Position numbers and translations under genes: made by a program. Below, piece after piece: positions 8,311 to 16,941 of a DNA stretch of 64,000 nucleotides (position 1 is its first letter; every line of letters starts with the position of its first letter). The notes under the pieces are model-generated. The model did no database searches. It worked only from the letters and a program-made list of their open reading frames with translations, and was not told the DNA's origin. Origin of the DNA: Pseudomonas paraglycinae (GTDB lineage Bacteria; Pseudomonadota; Gammaproteobacteria; Pseudomonadales; Pseudomonadaceae); contig NZ_BQHR01000005.1 in assembly GCF_021601625.1 (NCBI RefSeq), positions 1-64,000 of the forward strand, in the 5' to 3' direction.

Positions 8311-10635
8311 TTAATTCATCCAGCCCTTGACCCAATCCATCACCGACTCGCCCGATGCCGGGCTTTCGCCCGCACAGGAGGCGCCGGGTGGCGGTTCGCT
8401 GCCGCGAATATACGGCATCTGCACGGCGCCCGGACAGTTGGCATCGGAGCCTTGGCCGGTACGCGAATCGACCCAGGCCTGCACCACGTTGTCCGGCTGC
8501 GGCATGTCCAGCGGCAGCGGATCGGCCTTGCGCATGAAACTGGTCCAGACCTGCAACGCACCGGTGGCCCCGGTGAACGGCGTCTTGCCGTTGTCGTCAC
8601 GGCCGAGCCAGACCACCGCCAGCAGATCCTGGCTGAAACCGGCGAACCAGCTGTCGCGCGAATCGTTACTGGTACCGGTCTTGCCCGCCAGTGTCAGGGT
8701 TCTTGGCAACACGTTATAAACCGAACTGCCGGTACCTTCACGCATGACCCGCTGCATGGCGTTCTGGATCAGGTAGATAGAGGCCGGATCGAAACGCTGC
8801 TCGATCTGAAACGGATAACGCTTGAGCGGCTCGCCATCGGCAGTCAGCACGCTGCGGATCCCGCGCATCGGCGTGTTGAAGCCACCGTTGGCCAGGGTCT
8901 GGTACATGGTCGCGACTTCGATCGGGGTCATGCCGCCAGCACCGAGCAGCATCGACGGGAACGCCGGAAACTCGCGGGTTACGCCCAGTCGCGCGAGCGT
9001 CTTGAGGACATTCGGAACACCGACCGCCAGACCGAGACGCGAGGTCGAGAGGTTGTAGGAATGCGCCAGCCCCTGATATAGGAACACTGTGCCGTGGGAG
9101 CGACGATCATAGTTCTGCGGTTTCCAGACCTGTCCGTCTGCGCCTTTGATCGAAAGCGGGTCGTCCGACAGCCAACTGGTCAGCGTGTACTGGCTTGGTT
9201 TCTCCAGTGCCGTCAGATAAACCGCCGGTTTGATCAGCGAGCCGATCGGCCGCACCGCATCCAGCGCGCGGTTGAACCCGGCAAAACTCGCCTGACGGCT
9301 GCCGATCATGGCCTGGACCTCACCGGTTTCCGGGTTGGTTACGACCATCGCCGCTTCCACGTCGTCGGAACCTTTACGGCCGGACAGACGCTTGAAGGTG
9401 TCGTTGACCGACGCTTCGGCTTTCATCTGCAGGATCGGATCGAAACTGGTGAAAATCCGCAGGCCTTCTTCGGTCAAGTCTTCGTCGCGATAGTCTTCAC
9501 GCAACTGGCGTTTGACCAGATCGATGAAGCCCGGGAACGAGCTGTCGGCCAGCTTGCCGCGTGTGGTCACGCCCAACGGCATTTTCTTCGCGGCGGCGAC
9601 TTGTTCGGCAGAAGCGACGCCCTGCTGCTCCAGCACGTCGAGCACCAGATTGCGTCGTTCCAGCGCACGCTCCGGGTTGCGGCGCGGGTTGTAATAGGAC
9701 GGGCCTTTGACCATCCCGACCAACAGCGCGACCTGATGCAGTTTCAACTCGGACAAAGGCTGAGCGAAGAAGAACTGGCTGGCCAGACCGAAACCGTGCA
9801 CTGCACGCTGACCGTCCTGACCGACAAAGACTTCGTTGAGGTAAGCCTCAAGGATTTCCTTTTTGTCGTAATGCAGCTCGAGCAGCATCGCCATCATCGC
9901 TTCGGTGAGCTTGCGGGTCAGACTGCGTTCGTTGGTGAGGTAGAAGTTTTTGACCAGTTGCTGGGTCAGCGTACTGCCGCCCTGAGTCATCTTGCCGCCC
10001 GAGGTGTTGACCCAGACTGCACGGGCGATCGATTTCGGCGACACGCCCCAGTGGCTGTAGAAATCCCGGTCTTCCACGGCGACCAGGGTTTCCAGCAGAT
10101 ACGGCGGCACCTGATCGAGCTTGATCAGAATCCGGTCTTCAAGGTTTTTCGGGTAGATACCGCCGATCATCAGCGGCTCCAGGCGTACCACGGAGAGCTT
10201 CGAACCGTTGGTCGCCGAGAGTTCGGCCACGTAATCGCCGGAGAAACGCACGCGCACCGGCTGCGGTTTCTCGAGGCCTTCATAGAACTGGAAGCCACGG
10301 GTATTCAGATCAACCGTATTGCCATTGACCGCCGCCGCGCCGGGACCGTTGCTCACGGCTTCGCGGCGATAGCCCAGGGCATCGAGTTCGGTGAGGAAAT
10401 CGTCCTTGCTCAGCTTTTGTCCGACGAACAGCTCGAGCGGGCGCGCGTAAACCTTGGCCGGGATGGTCCAGCGCTTGCCGGAGAACTTCTCCTGCACCAC
10501 GGCATCGAGGTAAACGGCGAAGCCGGCCAGCACCACAAGGCCGACCAGACTGAGTTTAAGGGCCCAGCCCAACCATGGGCGCAGGCCCCGGGAAGCTGGT
10601 TTTTTAGGGGTACGGGGGGATCGAGTACGAGTCAT
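8311..10635 (-). CDS. mrcB: Penicillin-binding protein 1B, bifunctional peptidoglycan synthase
   Basis: Inner-membrane class A PBP that polymerises lipid II and cross-links peptides. In the 774-residue product I see a cytoplasmic basic tail, one membrane segment (about 25-45), a UB2H-like region (about 60-150), the glycosyltransferase domain with catalytic E188 in E-D-R-D-F-Y, and the transpeptidase with S466-x-x-K (S-L-I-K), S-Y-N (526-528) and K-T-G (652-654). All active-site motifs are intact. It is divergent from the APH/P-loop gene and leads the mrcB-lpoP-yqcC operon. Also called ponB. Confidence 0.96.
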   Translation of the reverse strand: MTRTRSPRTPKKPASRGLRPWLGWALKLSLVGLVVLAGFAVYLDAVVQEKFSGKRWTIPAKVYARPLELFVGQKLSKDDFLTELDALGYRREAVSNGPGAAAVNGNTVDLNTRGFQFYEGLEKPQPVRVRFSGDYVAELSATNGSKLSVVRLEPLMIGGIYPKNLEDRILIKLDQVPPYLLETLVAVEDRDFYSHWGVSPKSIARAVWVNTSGGKMTQGGSTLTQQLVKNFYLTNERSLTRKLTEAMMAMLLELHYDKKEILEAYLNEVFVGQDGQRAVHGFGLASQFFFAQPLSELKLHQVALLVGMVKGPSYYNPRRNPERALERRNLVLDVLEQQGVASAEQVAAAKKMPLGVTTRGKLADSSFPGFIDLVKRQLREDYRDEDLTEEGLRIFTSFDPILQMKAEASVNDTFKRLSGRKGSDDVEAAMVVTNPETGEVQAMIGSRQASFAGFNRALDAVRPIGSLIKPAVYLTALEKPSQYTLTSWLSDDPLSIKGADGQVWKPQNYDRRSHGTVFLYQGLAHSYNLSTSRLGLAVGVPNVLKTLARLGVTREFPAFPSMLLGAGGMTPIEVATMYQTLANGGFNTPMRGIRSVLTADGEPLKRYPFQIEQRFDPASIYLIQNAMQRVMREGTGSSVYNVLPRTLTLAGKTGTSNDSRDSWFAGFSQDLLAVVWLGRDDNGKTPFTGATGALQVWTSFMRKADPLPLDMPQPDNVVQAWVDSRTGQGSDANCPGAVQMPYIRGSEPPPGASCAGESPASGESVMDWVKGWMN

Positions 10636-10753
10636 GGCGGCGGATTATACGCACTTTATTCATACTCAACAGGAGCGCTCCGAGGTTTGCGTCGGGCTGG
10701 CGAGCGGCCATAATGAGCGCCTTGAATTTCCCCCAGTCTCTGAAGGATCGTCC

Positions 10754-12310
10754 GTGAGCCAGTCCCTGATCGCTGCCCTGCAAAACCCGGCCCTCTACCC
10801 GCATCCCGTCGAAGGGTTCCAGGTCATCGAAACCCATATCTCGTGGGTACTGCTCACCGGTCCCTACGCTTATAAAGTGAAGAAGCCGGTGAATTTCGGC
10901 TTCCTCGATTTCACCGGCCTTGATTCCCGTGAACACTTCTGCGGTGAAGAGCTGCGCCTGAACCAGCGCCTGACCGAAGATTTGTATCTGGAAGTGATTC
11001 CCGTAACCGGCAGTGCGGAAGCTCCGCAACTGGGCGGCGAAGGCCCGGCCATCGAATACTTGCTGAAAATGCGCCAGTTCCCGCAGAGCGGCCTGCTCAG
11101 CACCCTGCAAGCCAACGGCGAGCTGACCACCGCGCACGTCGACGCAATGGCCGAACAGATCGCCCGCTTCCACCTCAACGCGCCGAAAGTCCCGGCGGAA
11201 CACGATGCCGGCACGCCTGAAAGCGTAATGGCGCCGGTGCGCCAGAATTTCGAACAGATCCTGCCATTCCTCAGCGACAAGAACGATCTTCTGCAACTCG
11301 ACGCCCTGCAAGCGTGGGCCGAAAGCAGCTTCGATCGCCTGAAACCGCTGTTCGCCCAGCGCAAGGCGGACGGCTTCACTCGCGAATGCCACGGTGACAT
11401 TCACCTGGGCAACGCCACGCTGATCGACGGCAAAGTCGTGATCTTCGACTGCATCGAATTCAACGAACCGTTCCGTTTCACCGACGTCTGGGCCGACACC
11501 GGCTTCCTGGCAATGGACCTGGAAGACCGTGGCCTGAAATCCCTGGCCCGTCGCTTCATCAGCCAGTACCTGGAACTGACCGGCGACTACCAAGGCCTGG
11601 AAGTACTGAACTTCTACAAGGCTTACCGCGCCTTGGTACGTGCGAAAGTCGCACTGTTCAGCATGCCGGCCGATGCCACTCCGGTGCAGCGTGCCACCAC
11701 CCTGCGCCAGTACCGCAACTACGCCAACCTGGCGGAAAGCTACAGCACCATTCCTTCGCGCTTCATGGCGATTACCCACGGCGTGTCCGCTGTAGGCAAA
11801 AGCCACGTGGCCATGCGTCTGGTCGAAGCACTGGGCGCGATCCGCCTGCGTTCCGATGTCGAGCGCAAGCGCCTGTTCGGTGAGCAAACCGTTGCCAATG
11901 ATGTTCAGGCCGGGATCTACAGCACCGACGCCAGCACTGCAACCTATGCGCGTCTGCATGAAATTGCCGAAGTGATTTTGCACGCCGGTTTCCCGGTGGT
12001 GATCGATGCCACTTACCTCAAGCGCGAACAACGCGACAACGCCGCCAAAGTCGCTGAAGCCACTGGCACGCCTTTCCTGATCCTTGACTGCAACGCTCCG
12101 CAGGCAGTGATCGAGAGCTGGCTGGCGATTCGTCAGGCAGACAAAAAAGATCCGTCCGACGCGACCCTCGCCGTGATCGAAGCTCAACAAGCCAACCGCG
12201 AAGCCCTGACCCCGGAAGAAATTCTGCGCAGCAAACGCGTGCAGACCAATGAATCCGGGACCCTGGACACCGTCGTGGCGCAGATTCGCCAGCGCCTGCC
12301 CGGCCTGTAA
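10754..12310 (+). CDS. Aminoglycoside-phosphotransferase-like / P-loop kinase fusion protein
   Basis: Two-domain protein of 518 residues. The N-terminal half is a protein-kinase-like APH fold with the catalytic motif H-G-D-I-H-L-G-N (from H213) and a later Mg-binding D in I-F-D-C-I-E-F. The C-terminal half is an AAA_33-type P-loop domain with G-V-S-A-V-G-K-S at 343-350. The substrate is unknown; this widespread family is not a resistance gene by itself. The frame is open from 10634, but a GTG at 10754 behind AAGGAT is the better start, as the upstream stretch overlaps the mrcB promoter region and matches no domain. Confidence 0.8.
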   Translation: MSQSLIAALQNPALYPHPVEGFQVIETHISWVLLTGPYAYKVKKPVNFGFLDFTGLDSREHFCGEELRLNQRLTEDLYLEVIPVTGSAEAPQLGGEGPAIEYLLKMRQFPQSGLLSTLQANGELTTAHVDAMAEQIARFHLNAPKVPAEHDAGTPESVMAPVRQNFEQILPFLSDKNDLLQLDALQAWAESSFDRLKPLFAQRKADGFTRECHGDIHLGNATLIDGKVVIFDCIEFNEPFRFTDVWADTGFLAMDLEDRGLKSLARRFISQYLELTGDYQGLEVLNFYKAYRALVRAKVALFSMPADATPVQRATTLRQYRNYANLAESYSTIPSRFMAITHGVSAVGKSHVAMRLVEALGAIRLRSDVERKRLFGEQTVANDVQAGIYSTDASTATYARLHEIAEVILHAGFPVVIDATYLKREQRDNAAKVAEATGTPFLILDCNAPQAVIESWLAIRQADKKDPSDATLAVIEAQQANREALTPEEILRSKRVQTNESGTLDTVVAQIRQRLPGL

Positions 12311-12313
12311 GAA

Positions 12314-12361
12314 ACTATTTCGGCCGTGAAGCCCTCGCTTGCTTCACGGCCGTCAAATAGT
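12314..12361 (+). terminator. Long inverted repeat / terminator-like structure
   Basis: GGCCGTGAAGC (12322-12332) and GCTTCACGGCC (12341-12351) pair perfectly, and the flanking ACTATTT (12314-12320) and AAATAGT (12355-12361) extend the structure. It lies 4 bp after the APH/P-loop gene. It lacks a T-run, so it may stabilise RNA ends instead of terminating. Confidence 0.5.
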
Positions 12362-12401
12362 GGCACTATACTGGCGTCATAAAACCAACAGGTGATTTGA
12401 C

Positions 12402-12746
12402 ATGAGCCAGCCAAAACTACTCGACACCCCGCTTTATGCCTTGCTGCACAAAGACGACATCACAGGTTTCAACAATGAACGCCCGAAAGACGGTCCGATC
12501 GACATGGTTGGTGGTGATTTTCGCGGCCTGGACCTGCGTGAACTGAACGCCGATGGCGTGGATTTCCGGGACGCCTACTTCCGCTCCGCCGACCTGCGCG
12601 GCATCGACTTTCGCAACGCCTCGCTGGAAGGCGCGAGCCTGGCCCACGCGCAGATCTCCGGGGCCTACTTCCCGCCAGAGCTGAGTGCCGACGAAATCCT
12701 GATGTCGATGAATTTCGGTACGCGCCTGCGTTATCGCACCCGCTGA
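12402..12746 (+). CDS. Pentapeptide repeat-containing protein
   Basis: Short cytoplasmic protein of 114 residues. After a 35-residue N-terminal part it shows about ten pentapeptide units of the A(D/N)LXX type (for example D-L-R-E-L, D-F-R-D-A, D-L-R-G-I, S-L-E-G-A) from about 36 to 85, which should form a short right-handed quadrilateral beta-helix, followed by a C-terminal tail. The molecular role is unknown. The repeat block is too short for a gyrase-protecting Qnr protein. It stands alone between two hairpins, with an ATG start behind an AGGTGA ribosome binding site. Confidence 0.85.
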   Translation: MSQPKLLDTPLYALLHKDDITGFNNERPKDGPIDMVGGDFRGLDLRELNADGVDFRDAYFRSADLRGIDFRNASLEGASLAHAQISGAYFPPELSADEILMSMNFGTRLRYRTR

Positions 12747-12766
12747 GCCTCGCACCACCCAAACTC

Positions 12767-12793
12767 GTCCAGCGCCCCCGCTTTGCGCTGGAC
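12767..12793 (+). terminator. Hairpin after the pentapeptide-repeat gene
   Basis: GTCCAGCGC (12767-12775) and GCGCTGGAC (12785-12793) form a perfect 9-bp stem 20 bp after the stop. There is no T-run, so efficiency is uncertain. The rest of the gap to 12966 shows nothing recognisable. Confidence 0.45.
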
Positions 12794-12966
12794 TGCGTGC
12801 TATTGGTAATTCTCCCTCGCCCTCCCCATCCTGATTCATCAGCGGAAGCTGACGTTTCTTAGAAGCGTTTGCGTCGAATCCGACCAAACAACCACGCTTT
12901 TCCTACTGATGGCTACACTCCTGAGAAGCTCGCCCACGCACCATTCGGCCGTCGCAAGGAGGCTTG

Positions 12967-13239
12967 ATGAATGATGAACTGCAACACCTGAAGAATCTTG
13001 GCAAGACGTCGGCGCAATGGCTGCATGCCGTGGGCATCCATAGCGCCTCGGACTTGCGTCGCCTCGGTGCGGTGGATGCCTACCGGGCCGTGCGCACTCG
13101 CGGGTTTCGGGCGTCGAAGGTGTTGTTGTACGCGATCGAAGGGGCGCTGATGGACGTGCACTGGAACGACATTCCCGCCGAACGCAAGGACGCGCTGAAC
13201 AAGCAGCTGGAAGCCATTTCCTCTCGCCACAAGAACTAA
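12967..13239 (+). CDS. TfoX/Sxy C-terminal-domain protein
   Basis: A 90-residue protein made up almost only of the TfoX_C helical domain (M-N-D-E-L-Q-H-L-K-N-L-G-K-T-S, then the helix-hairpin-helix-like L-H-A-V-G-I-H-S-A-S-D-L), known as the C-terminal half of the competence regulator TfoX/Sxy. The N-terminal TfoX domain is absent, so competence control cannot be inferred. The ATG at 12967 is chosen, since AAGGAGG lies 4 bp before it and the TTG at 12964 would be too close. It is followed 15 bp later by the CbpA-like gene, probably as one operon. Confidence 0.8.
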   Translation: MNDELQHLKNLGKTSAQWLHAVGIHSASDLRRLGAVDAYRAVRTRGFRASKVLLYAIEGALMDVHWNDIPAERKDALNKQLEAISSRHKN

Positions 13240-13254
13240 CGGGTACCGACCGTC

Positions 13255-14037
13255 ATGTACCTGCTCGGGGAACAATCGGCCCAGGCCGATGCATTGATCA
13301 ACCACTTGCAGTGCTTGCCTGCGCAATGGCTTGAGGGCCTGGCGCCGTGCGGGCCAGCGCTGGAACTGGAAGCAACGGATGATCTGTTGGCACCCTTGCC
13401 GGACGATCAGTTGTTCTTGCTCACGCAAGGTGTCATCACCGGCCGAGTCAGCGGTCGAGGCTTGTTCTACTGGCACGAGGGAGATTTGATCGGTCTGCAA
13501 CAAGGGCCGGAATGGGCGGATTGCACGCTGTACTCAGACAACCCGTTGACATTACTGCCCTATCGCCGAAGTGATTTGTTTCAACATGTGTATGGCGAAC
13601 CATCGCGCTCGGAGCAGTTTCTGCGCTACCTGCTCGGGCAAATGGCGCTGCTGGCCCACGCCGTTGCCGAGTTCAAGCCGCGCGAGTTTCGCAGCACCAA
13701 CGGTTTCAAGCGGGTTGAAGCCGGAGACGTTCTGATTCGTGAGGGCGATGACGCCGACCATGTGTTCGTGATTATCGAAGGACACGCCGAAGCGTTTGTT
13801 AACGGGCACAAGGTAGGCGACGTGCCCAAGGATGAAATATTCGGTGCAATGGCTGTGTTCACGGGCGAGCCGCGCAACGCGACGGTCATAGCCCGGGAGG
13901 CAAGCACGGTAATGCTGATTCCCGGCGATCAGTTTCTGAGCATGACCCGCACCAATCCGAAAATCGCCCACAGCCTGATCGAAAGCATGGCGAGGCGTAT
14001 CGACCAGCTCAACAAGCAGCTCACAGCCCAGACCTGA
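13255..14037 (+). CDS. cbpA: Cyclic nucleotide-binding domain protein, CbpA-like
   Basis: A 260-residue protein with two regions: an N-terminal degenerate cNMP-like fold (about 15-120) and a clearer C-terminal cyclic-nucleotide-binding domain (about 140-255) with G-D-V-L-I-R-E-G-D-D-A and the phosphate-binding-cassette-like segment F-G-A-M-A-V-F-T-G-E-P-R-N-A-T. There is no DNA-binding helix-turn-helix, so it is not a CRP-type regulator. In P. aeruginosa the gene next to prrF and phuW encodes CbpA, a polar cAMP-binding protein, and the position here is the same. The symbol is given by that synteny. Confidence 0.75.
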   Translation: MYLLGEQSAQADALINHLQCLPAQWLEGLAPCGPALELEATDDLLAPLPDDQLFLLTQGVITGRVSGRGLFYWHEGDLIGLQQGPEWADCTLYSDNPLTLLPYRRSDLFQHVYGEPSRSEQFLRYLLGQMALLAHAVAEFKPREFRSTNGFKRVEAGDVLIREGDDADHVFVIIEGHAEAFVNGHKVGDVPKDEIFGAMAVFTGEPRNATVIAREASTVMLIPGDQFLSMTRTNPKIAHSLIESMARRIDQLNKQLTAQT

Positions 14038-14102
14038 CGCCCGTATTCACGGGGCGTTTACGCCATTGCCGGGACAAAACGAAAGAAATGAAAAAACAGC
14101 AG

Positions 14103-14130
14103 TTGACTTGGTAATGAGAATCGCTATGAT
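14103..14130 (+). promoter_or_regulatory. Promoter of the PrrF sRNA
   Basis: TTGACT (14103-14108) and TATGAT (14125-14130) are 16 bp apart, with the predicted start at about 14137. The spacer and -10 are covered by a Fur box. Confidence 0.8.
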
Positions 14131-14134
14131 TATC
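14110..14134 (+). promoter_or_regulatory. Fur box
   Basis: GGTAAT-GAGAAT-C-GCTATG-ATTATC resembles the repeated GATAAT/ATTATC Fur recognition sequence, and it overlaps the -10 of the prrF promoter, so iron-bound Fur should repress it. Confidence 0.8.
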
Positions 14135-14136
14135 AC

Positions 14137-14250
14137 AACTGGTCGCGAGATCAGTCGATATTCTGAAAAGCCCTTGGTTCGGACTCTCAGATTATCTCCT
14201 CATCAGGCTAATCACGGTTATTTGACCCGGTTTTTACCGGGTCTTTTTTT
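14137..14250 (+). ncRNA. prrF: PrrF iron-responsive small RNA
   Basis: I recognise the conserved PrrF sequence: the 5' hairpin CTGGTCGCGAGATCAG, then the target-pairing core with CTCATCAGGCTAATCACGG, and a final terminator GACCCGG-TTTTTA-CCGGGTC followed by seven T. PrrF is an Hfq-dependent RNA made in iron limitation that represses mRNAs of iron-containing proteins. A Fur-box promoter sits immediately upstream. Only one copy is here, whereas P. aeruginosa has two in tandem at the equivalent site between cbpA and phuW; other Pseudomonas keep the second copy elsewhere. The 5' end is inferred from the promoter. Confidence 0.9.
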
Positions 14251-14263
14251 GCCTGTGGAAAAG

Positions 14264-15115
14264 TCATTTCTTACTGAACTGTTTACGCATCTCGGCGCAA
14301 TAATCCTGTTTCGGCGTGGCCGGTGTGTACCAGACATAATCAGCCATCGCCGCCGTGATCTGGTTGCCTTGCTCCGCCAGCATCAGCACCGTCGGCGCTT
14401 CGGGCGCGCCCAGATCCAGCGCATGCAACGGCCCCCCCACATCCTTGCGCGCGTGATACGCACCCGCCAATAACAACGCAGGCGCGGGCGCCGCCAACAA
14501 ACGCGAGGCCATGCGCCGATCCCGTTGTTGCTGAACGGCCAGCATCGCCGGCATTTGCGATGACGGCAGCAAGCCGCAGTGAGAATCGCCGATCTGCTCC
14601 AACAGCGTCTCTTTCACAGATTTGGAGTTGCTGCGCTCACCGCTCAAAACCGGAGGATCACGATAGAACGCACGAATTTCGATGTTATCGAGATTGGCCG
14701 CCAGCACTGGCCAGGATTGTGTCAGGGCAAACCGAACAATCGGTCCGTAGAGATTCCAGTCCCAACCGTCCTGCCAGGCCAATGCTGCAGGAAGATCAGT
14801 GGGTGGCGTTGCGGCATGGCGCACGTCATCGACGCGCGACTGTTGATCGGGCGTCAGCATTTCCAACAGGAGACTGCCTTGGGGTCGCGTTCGTTCGAGG
14901 TTCTGCAACAACCACAATTGAAGTGCATGGTGATCGGCGTTGTCATGCTGCTCGCCAATGATGAGCCGCGATGGCTCGCTCAATTGCGTCAGTAATTGCT
15001 GCGCCGTCAGACGCTCGCCGCTGCGCAGATCACGGATCTCGCCCACGACCGGCGGCGCCGCAACATGCTGGCAACCTGCAAGCCACAACACCGCCAACAG
15101 CAGAATCCCGCGCAT
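14264..15115 (-). CDS. phuW: ChaN family haem-binding lipoprotein, PhuW-like
   Basis: A 283-residue lipoprotein with lipobox L-A-G-C (C15 of the precursor), and a ChaN domain (PF04187) with the family's G-E-Q-H-D-N-A-D-H motif (about residues 54-62), E-M-L-T-P and the later H-A-R-K region. ChaN proteins bind haem and take part in iron uptake at the outer membrane. It is last in the leftward phuT-phuU-phuV-phuW run and ends 14 bp from the PrrF terminator. The biochemical role is known only in outline, and the symbol rests on synteny with P. aeruginosa. Confidence 0.85.
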   Translation of the reverse strand: MRGILLLAVLWLAGCQHVAAPPVVGEIRDLRSGERLTAQQLLTQLSEPSRLIIGEQHDNADHHALQLWLLQNLERTRPQGSLLLEMLTPDQQSRVDDVRHAATPPTDLPAALAWQDGWDWNLYGPIVRFALTQSWPVLAANLDNIEIRAFYRDPPVLSGERSNSKSVKETLLEQIGDSHCGLLPSSQMPAMLAVQQQRDRRMASRLLAAPAPALLLAGAYHARKDVGGPLHALDLGAPEAPTVLMLAEQGNQITAAMADYVWYTPATPKQDYCAEMRKQFSKK

Positions 15116-15136
15116 ACACTCACCTCGATGACGAAA

Positions 15137-15904
15137 TCAGCGGGCGATGATCAGCGGATGCCCGCGCTCCGGGTGCGGCTGCACCAGCACTTCCAGACCG
15201 AAAACCGCCTTCAGCGATTCCGGGCGCAACACCTGTTGCGGCGTATCCAGCGCCACCGGGCGCCCGCCCTCCAGCAGCAGGATGCGATCACAATAGCGCG
15301 CCGCCAGATTCAGATCATGCAGGATCACCAGCACCGCCGCGCCACGATCGGCAAACTCGCGCACCGCTTGCAGCGTCGTATGTTGATGCAACGGATCGAG
15401 CATTGAGGTCGGCTCATCGAGCAGCAACGTCTGCCCCGCCTGACCCGGCCAGAGTTGCGCCAGCACCCGCGCCAGATGCACCCGCTGACGCTCGCCGCCG
15501 GACAGCGCCAGATAACTGCGGCCACTAAGATGCCCGGCATCGGCCGCCAATAACGCGGCAGCGACGATCTCGTCATCGCGCACCCGCCCGCTCTGATAAG
15601 GCAGACGCCCCATGCCGACCACTTCTTCAACACGAAAGGCAAAATCCAGGGTCGACACCTGTGGCAACACCGCCAGCCGCTGAGCGCGCTGAGTGCCGCC
15701 CCAATGGCTCAGTGCCTCACCGTCCAGCAGCACTTCCCCTTCGTGTGCGCTCAGCTCACCGCACAACGCGCCGAGCAAAGTGCTCTTGCCGGCGCCATTC
15801 GGCCCCAGTACACCCAGCACTTCGCCCGGTTCGAGTTGCAGGCTGATGTCGGCCAAAACGGTCTTGCGGCCACGGCGGATGTGCAGGTTGTGCGCACGCA
15901 ACAT
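15137..15904 (-). CDS. phuV: Haem ABC transporter ATP-binding protein
   Basis: ATPase of the haem importer. The 255-residue product shows Walker [10 protein letters not shown] (34-42), the ABC signature L-S-G-G-E (134-138), Walker B L-L-L-D-E-P-T (160-166) and the H-loop histidine in V-I-L-H-D-L-N. The open frame runs far upstream (to 16315) inside phuU in another frame. The true ATG at 15904 overlaps the phuU stop as TGATG and begins the normal ABC fold. It is also called hmuV in other species. Confidence 0.95.
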   Translation of the reverse strand: MLRAHNLHIRRGRKTVLADISLQLEPGEVLGVLGPNGAGKSTLLGALCGELSAHEGEVLLDGEALSHWGGTQRAQRLAVLPQVSTLDFAFRVEEVVGMGRLPYQSGRVRDDEIVAAALLAADAGHLSGRSYLALSGGERQRVHLARVLAQLWPGQAGQTLLLDEPTSMLDPLHQHTTLQAVREFADRGAAVLVILHDLNLAARYCDRILLLEGGRPVALDTPQQVLRPESLKAVFGLEVLVQPHPERGHPLIIAR

Positions 15905-16941
15905 CAGGCACGCCCTCGCAGCAACAGATAAAGAAAGAACGGCGCACCGATGAACGCGGTGACGATGCCGATCGGCAGCTCCGCCGGTGCCAGCGCCAGC
16001 CGCGCCACCAGATCCGCCAGCAGCAACAGACTCGCACCGGCCAGCACCGATGCGGGCAGTAACACCCGGTGATCCGGCCCCGCGAGCAAGCGCACGAGAT
16101 GCGGCACCACCAGCCCGACAAAGCCGATCATGCCCGCCGCTGCCACCGCTGCACCGACACCCAGCGCCGTGCAGAACACCAGCTCGCGCTTGAGCCGTTC
16201 TACATCGATTCCCAGATGCCCGGCTTCCGATTCGCCGAGCAGCAACGCATTGAGCGCCTTTGCCCGACGTGGAAGCCACAGTGCAACACCGGCGGTGATG
16301 ATCAGCAGCGGCCACAACCGCGCATAGCTCGCGCCGTTAAGGCTGCCCAGGTTCCAGAACGTCAACGTGCGCAATGTCGCGTCATCAGCCAGATAGGTAA
16401 ACAGTCCCACCGCCGAGCTGGCCAACGCCGTCAGAGCGATACCCGCCAGCAACATGGTCGCGACATTGGTCTGCCCATTGCGGCGGCCGAGCCGATAAAC
16501 CAGCGCCGTCACACCCAAACCACCGAGAAACGCACACACCGACAGCAGGTAAGGCCCGAACCACTCGGGCAGTCCGCCAAAAAACGAGCCACCGACAATC
16601 GCGATCGCCGCGCCCAACGCCGCGCCGCTCGAGACGCCCACCAACCCTGGATCGGCCAGCGGATTGCGAAACAGCCCCTGCATCGCCACCCCGGACAACG
16701 CCAGCACACCGCCAACTGCCAGCCCGAGCAACGTACGCGGCAGACGAATCTGCCCGAGAATCAGTTCAGCCTGTTCCAGCCCGTCCGGCGCCAGCGGCAC
16801 ACCGATCATGCGCAACGCTGCGCGCAAGGTGTCGAACAACGGCAGACTGACCGGCCCCAGCGCCAGCGAAAGCCAGATCGCCAGCAGGCAGAGCAGGATC
16901 AGGCCGATAAACAAGCCACGGGGTTTGACCAGCGTGGTCAT
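15904..16941 (-). CDS. phuU: Haem ABC transporter permease (FecCD family)
   Basis: Inner-membrane permease that passes haem (or a related iron compound) from the periplasmic binding protein to the cytoplasm. The 345-residue product has about nine or ten membrane segments and the FecCD-family signature, including [17 protein letters not shown] and G-L-V-V-P-H-L-V-R. The start overlaps the end of phuT by four bases (ATGA) and the stop overlaps the phuV start, so the three transporter genes are translationally coupled. Length and topology are normal. Confidence 0.94.
   Translation of the reverse strand: MTTLVKPRGLFIGLILLCLLAIWLSLALGPVSLPLFDTLRAALRMIGVPLAPDGLEQAELILGQIRLPRTLLGLAVGGVLALSGVAMQGLFRNPLADPGLVGVSSGAALGAAIAIVGGSFFGGLPEWFGPYLLSVCAFLGGLGVTALVYRLGRRNGQTNVATMLLAGIALTALASSAVGLFTYLADDATLRTLTFWNLGSLNGASYARLWPLLIITAGVALWLPRRAKALNALLLGESEAGHLGIDVERLKRELVFCTALGVGAAVAAAGMIGFVGLVVPHLVRLLAGPDHRVLLPASVLAGASLLLLADLVARLALAPAELPIGIVTAFIGAPFFLYLLLRGRA

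Noticed and set aside
12361-12376. A sigma-54-like TGGCAC...GC upstream of the pentapeptide-repeat gene
   Set aside because: The -24 part is good, but the -12 reads TGGCG (3 of 5), and TATACT inside it reads better as a sigma-70 -10. No enhancer-like dyad is nearby.
13360-14037. CbpA-like protein as a CRP-type transcription factor
   Set aside because: The cyclic-nucleotide domain is at the C-terminus and no helix-turn-helix follows it.
14066-14473. A 135-codon rightward frame over the PrrF region
   Set aside because: It spans the Fur box, the sRNA and its terminator and then enters phuW antisense. No ribosome binding site or domain.
15905-16315. N-terminal extension of phuV up to 16315
   Set aside because: The extension lies within phuU in another frame and has Ala/Gly/Arg low complexity. 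The ATG at 15904 coupled to the phuU stop starts a normal ABC protein.
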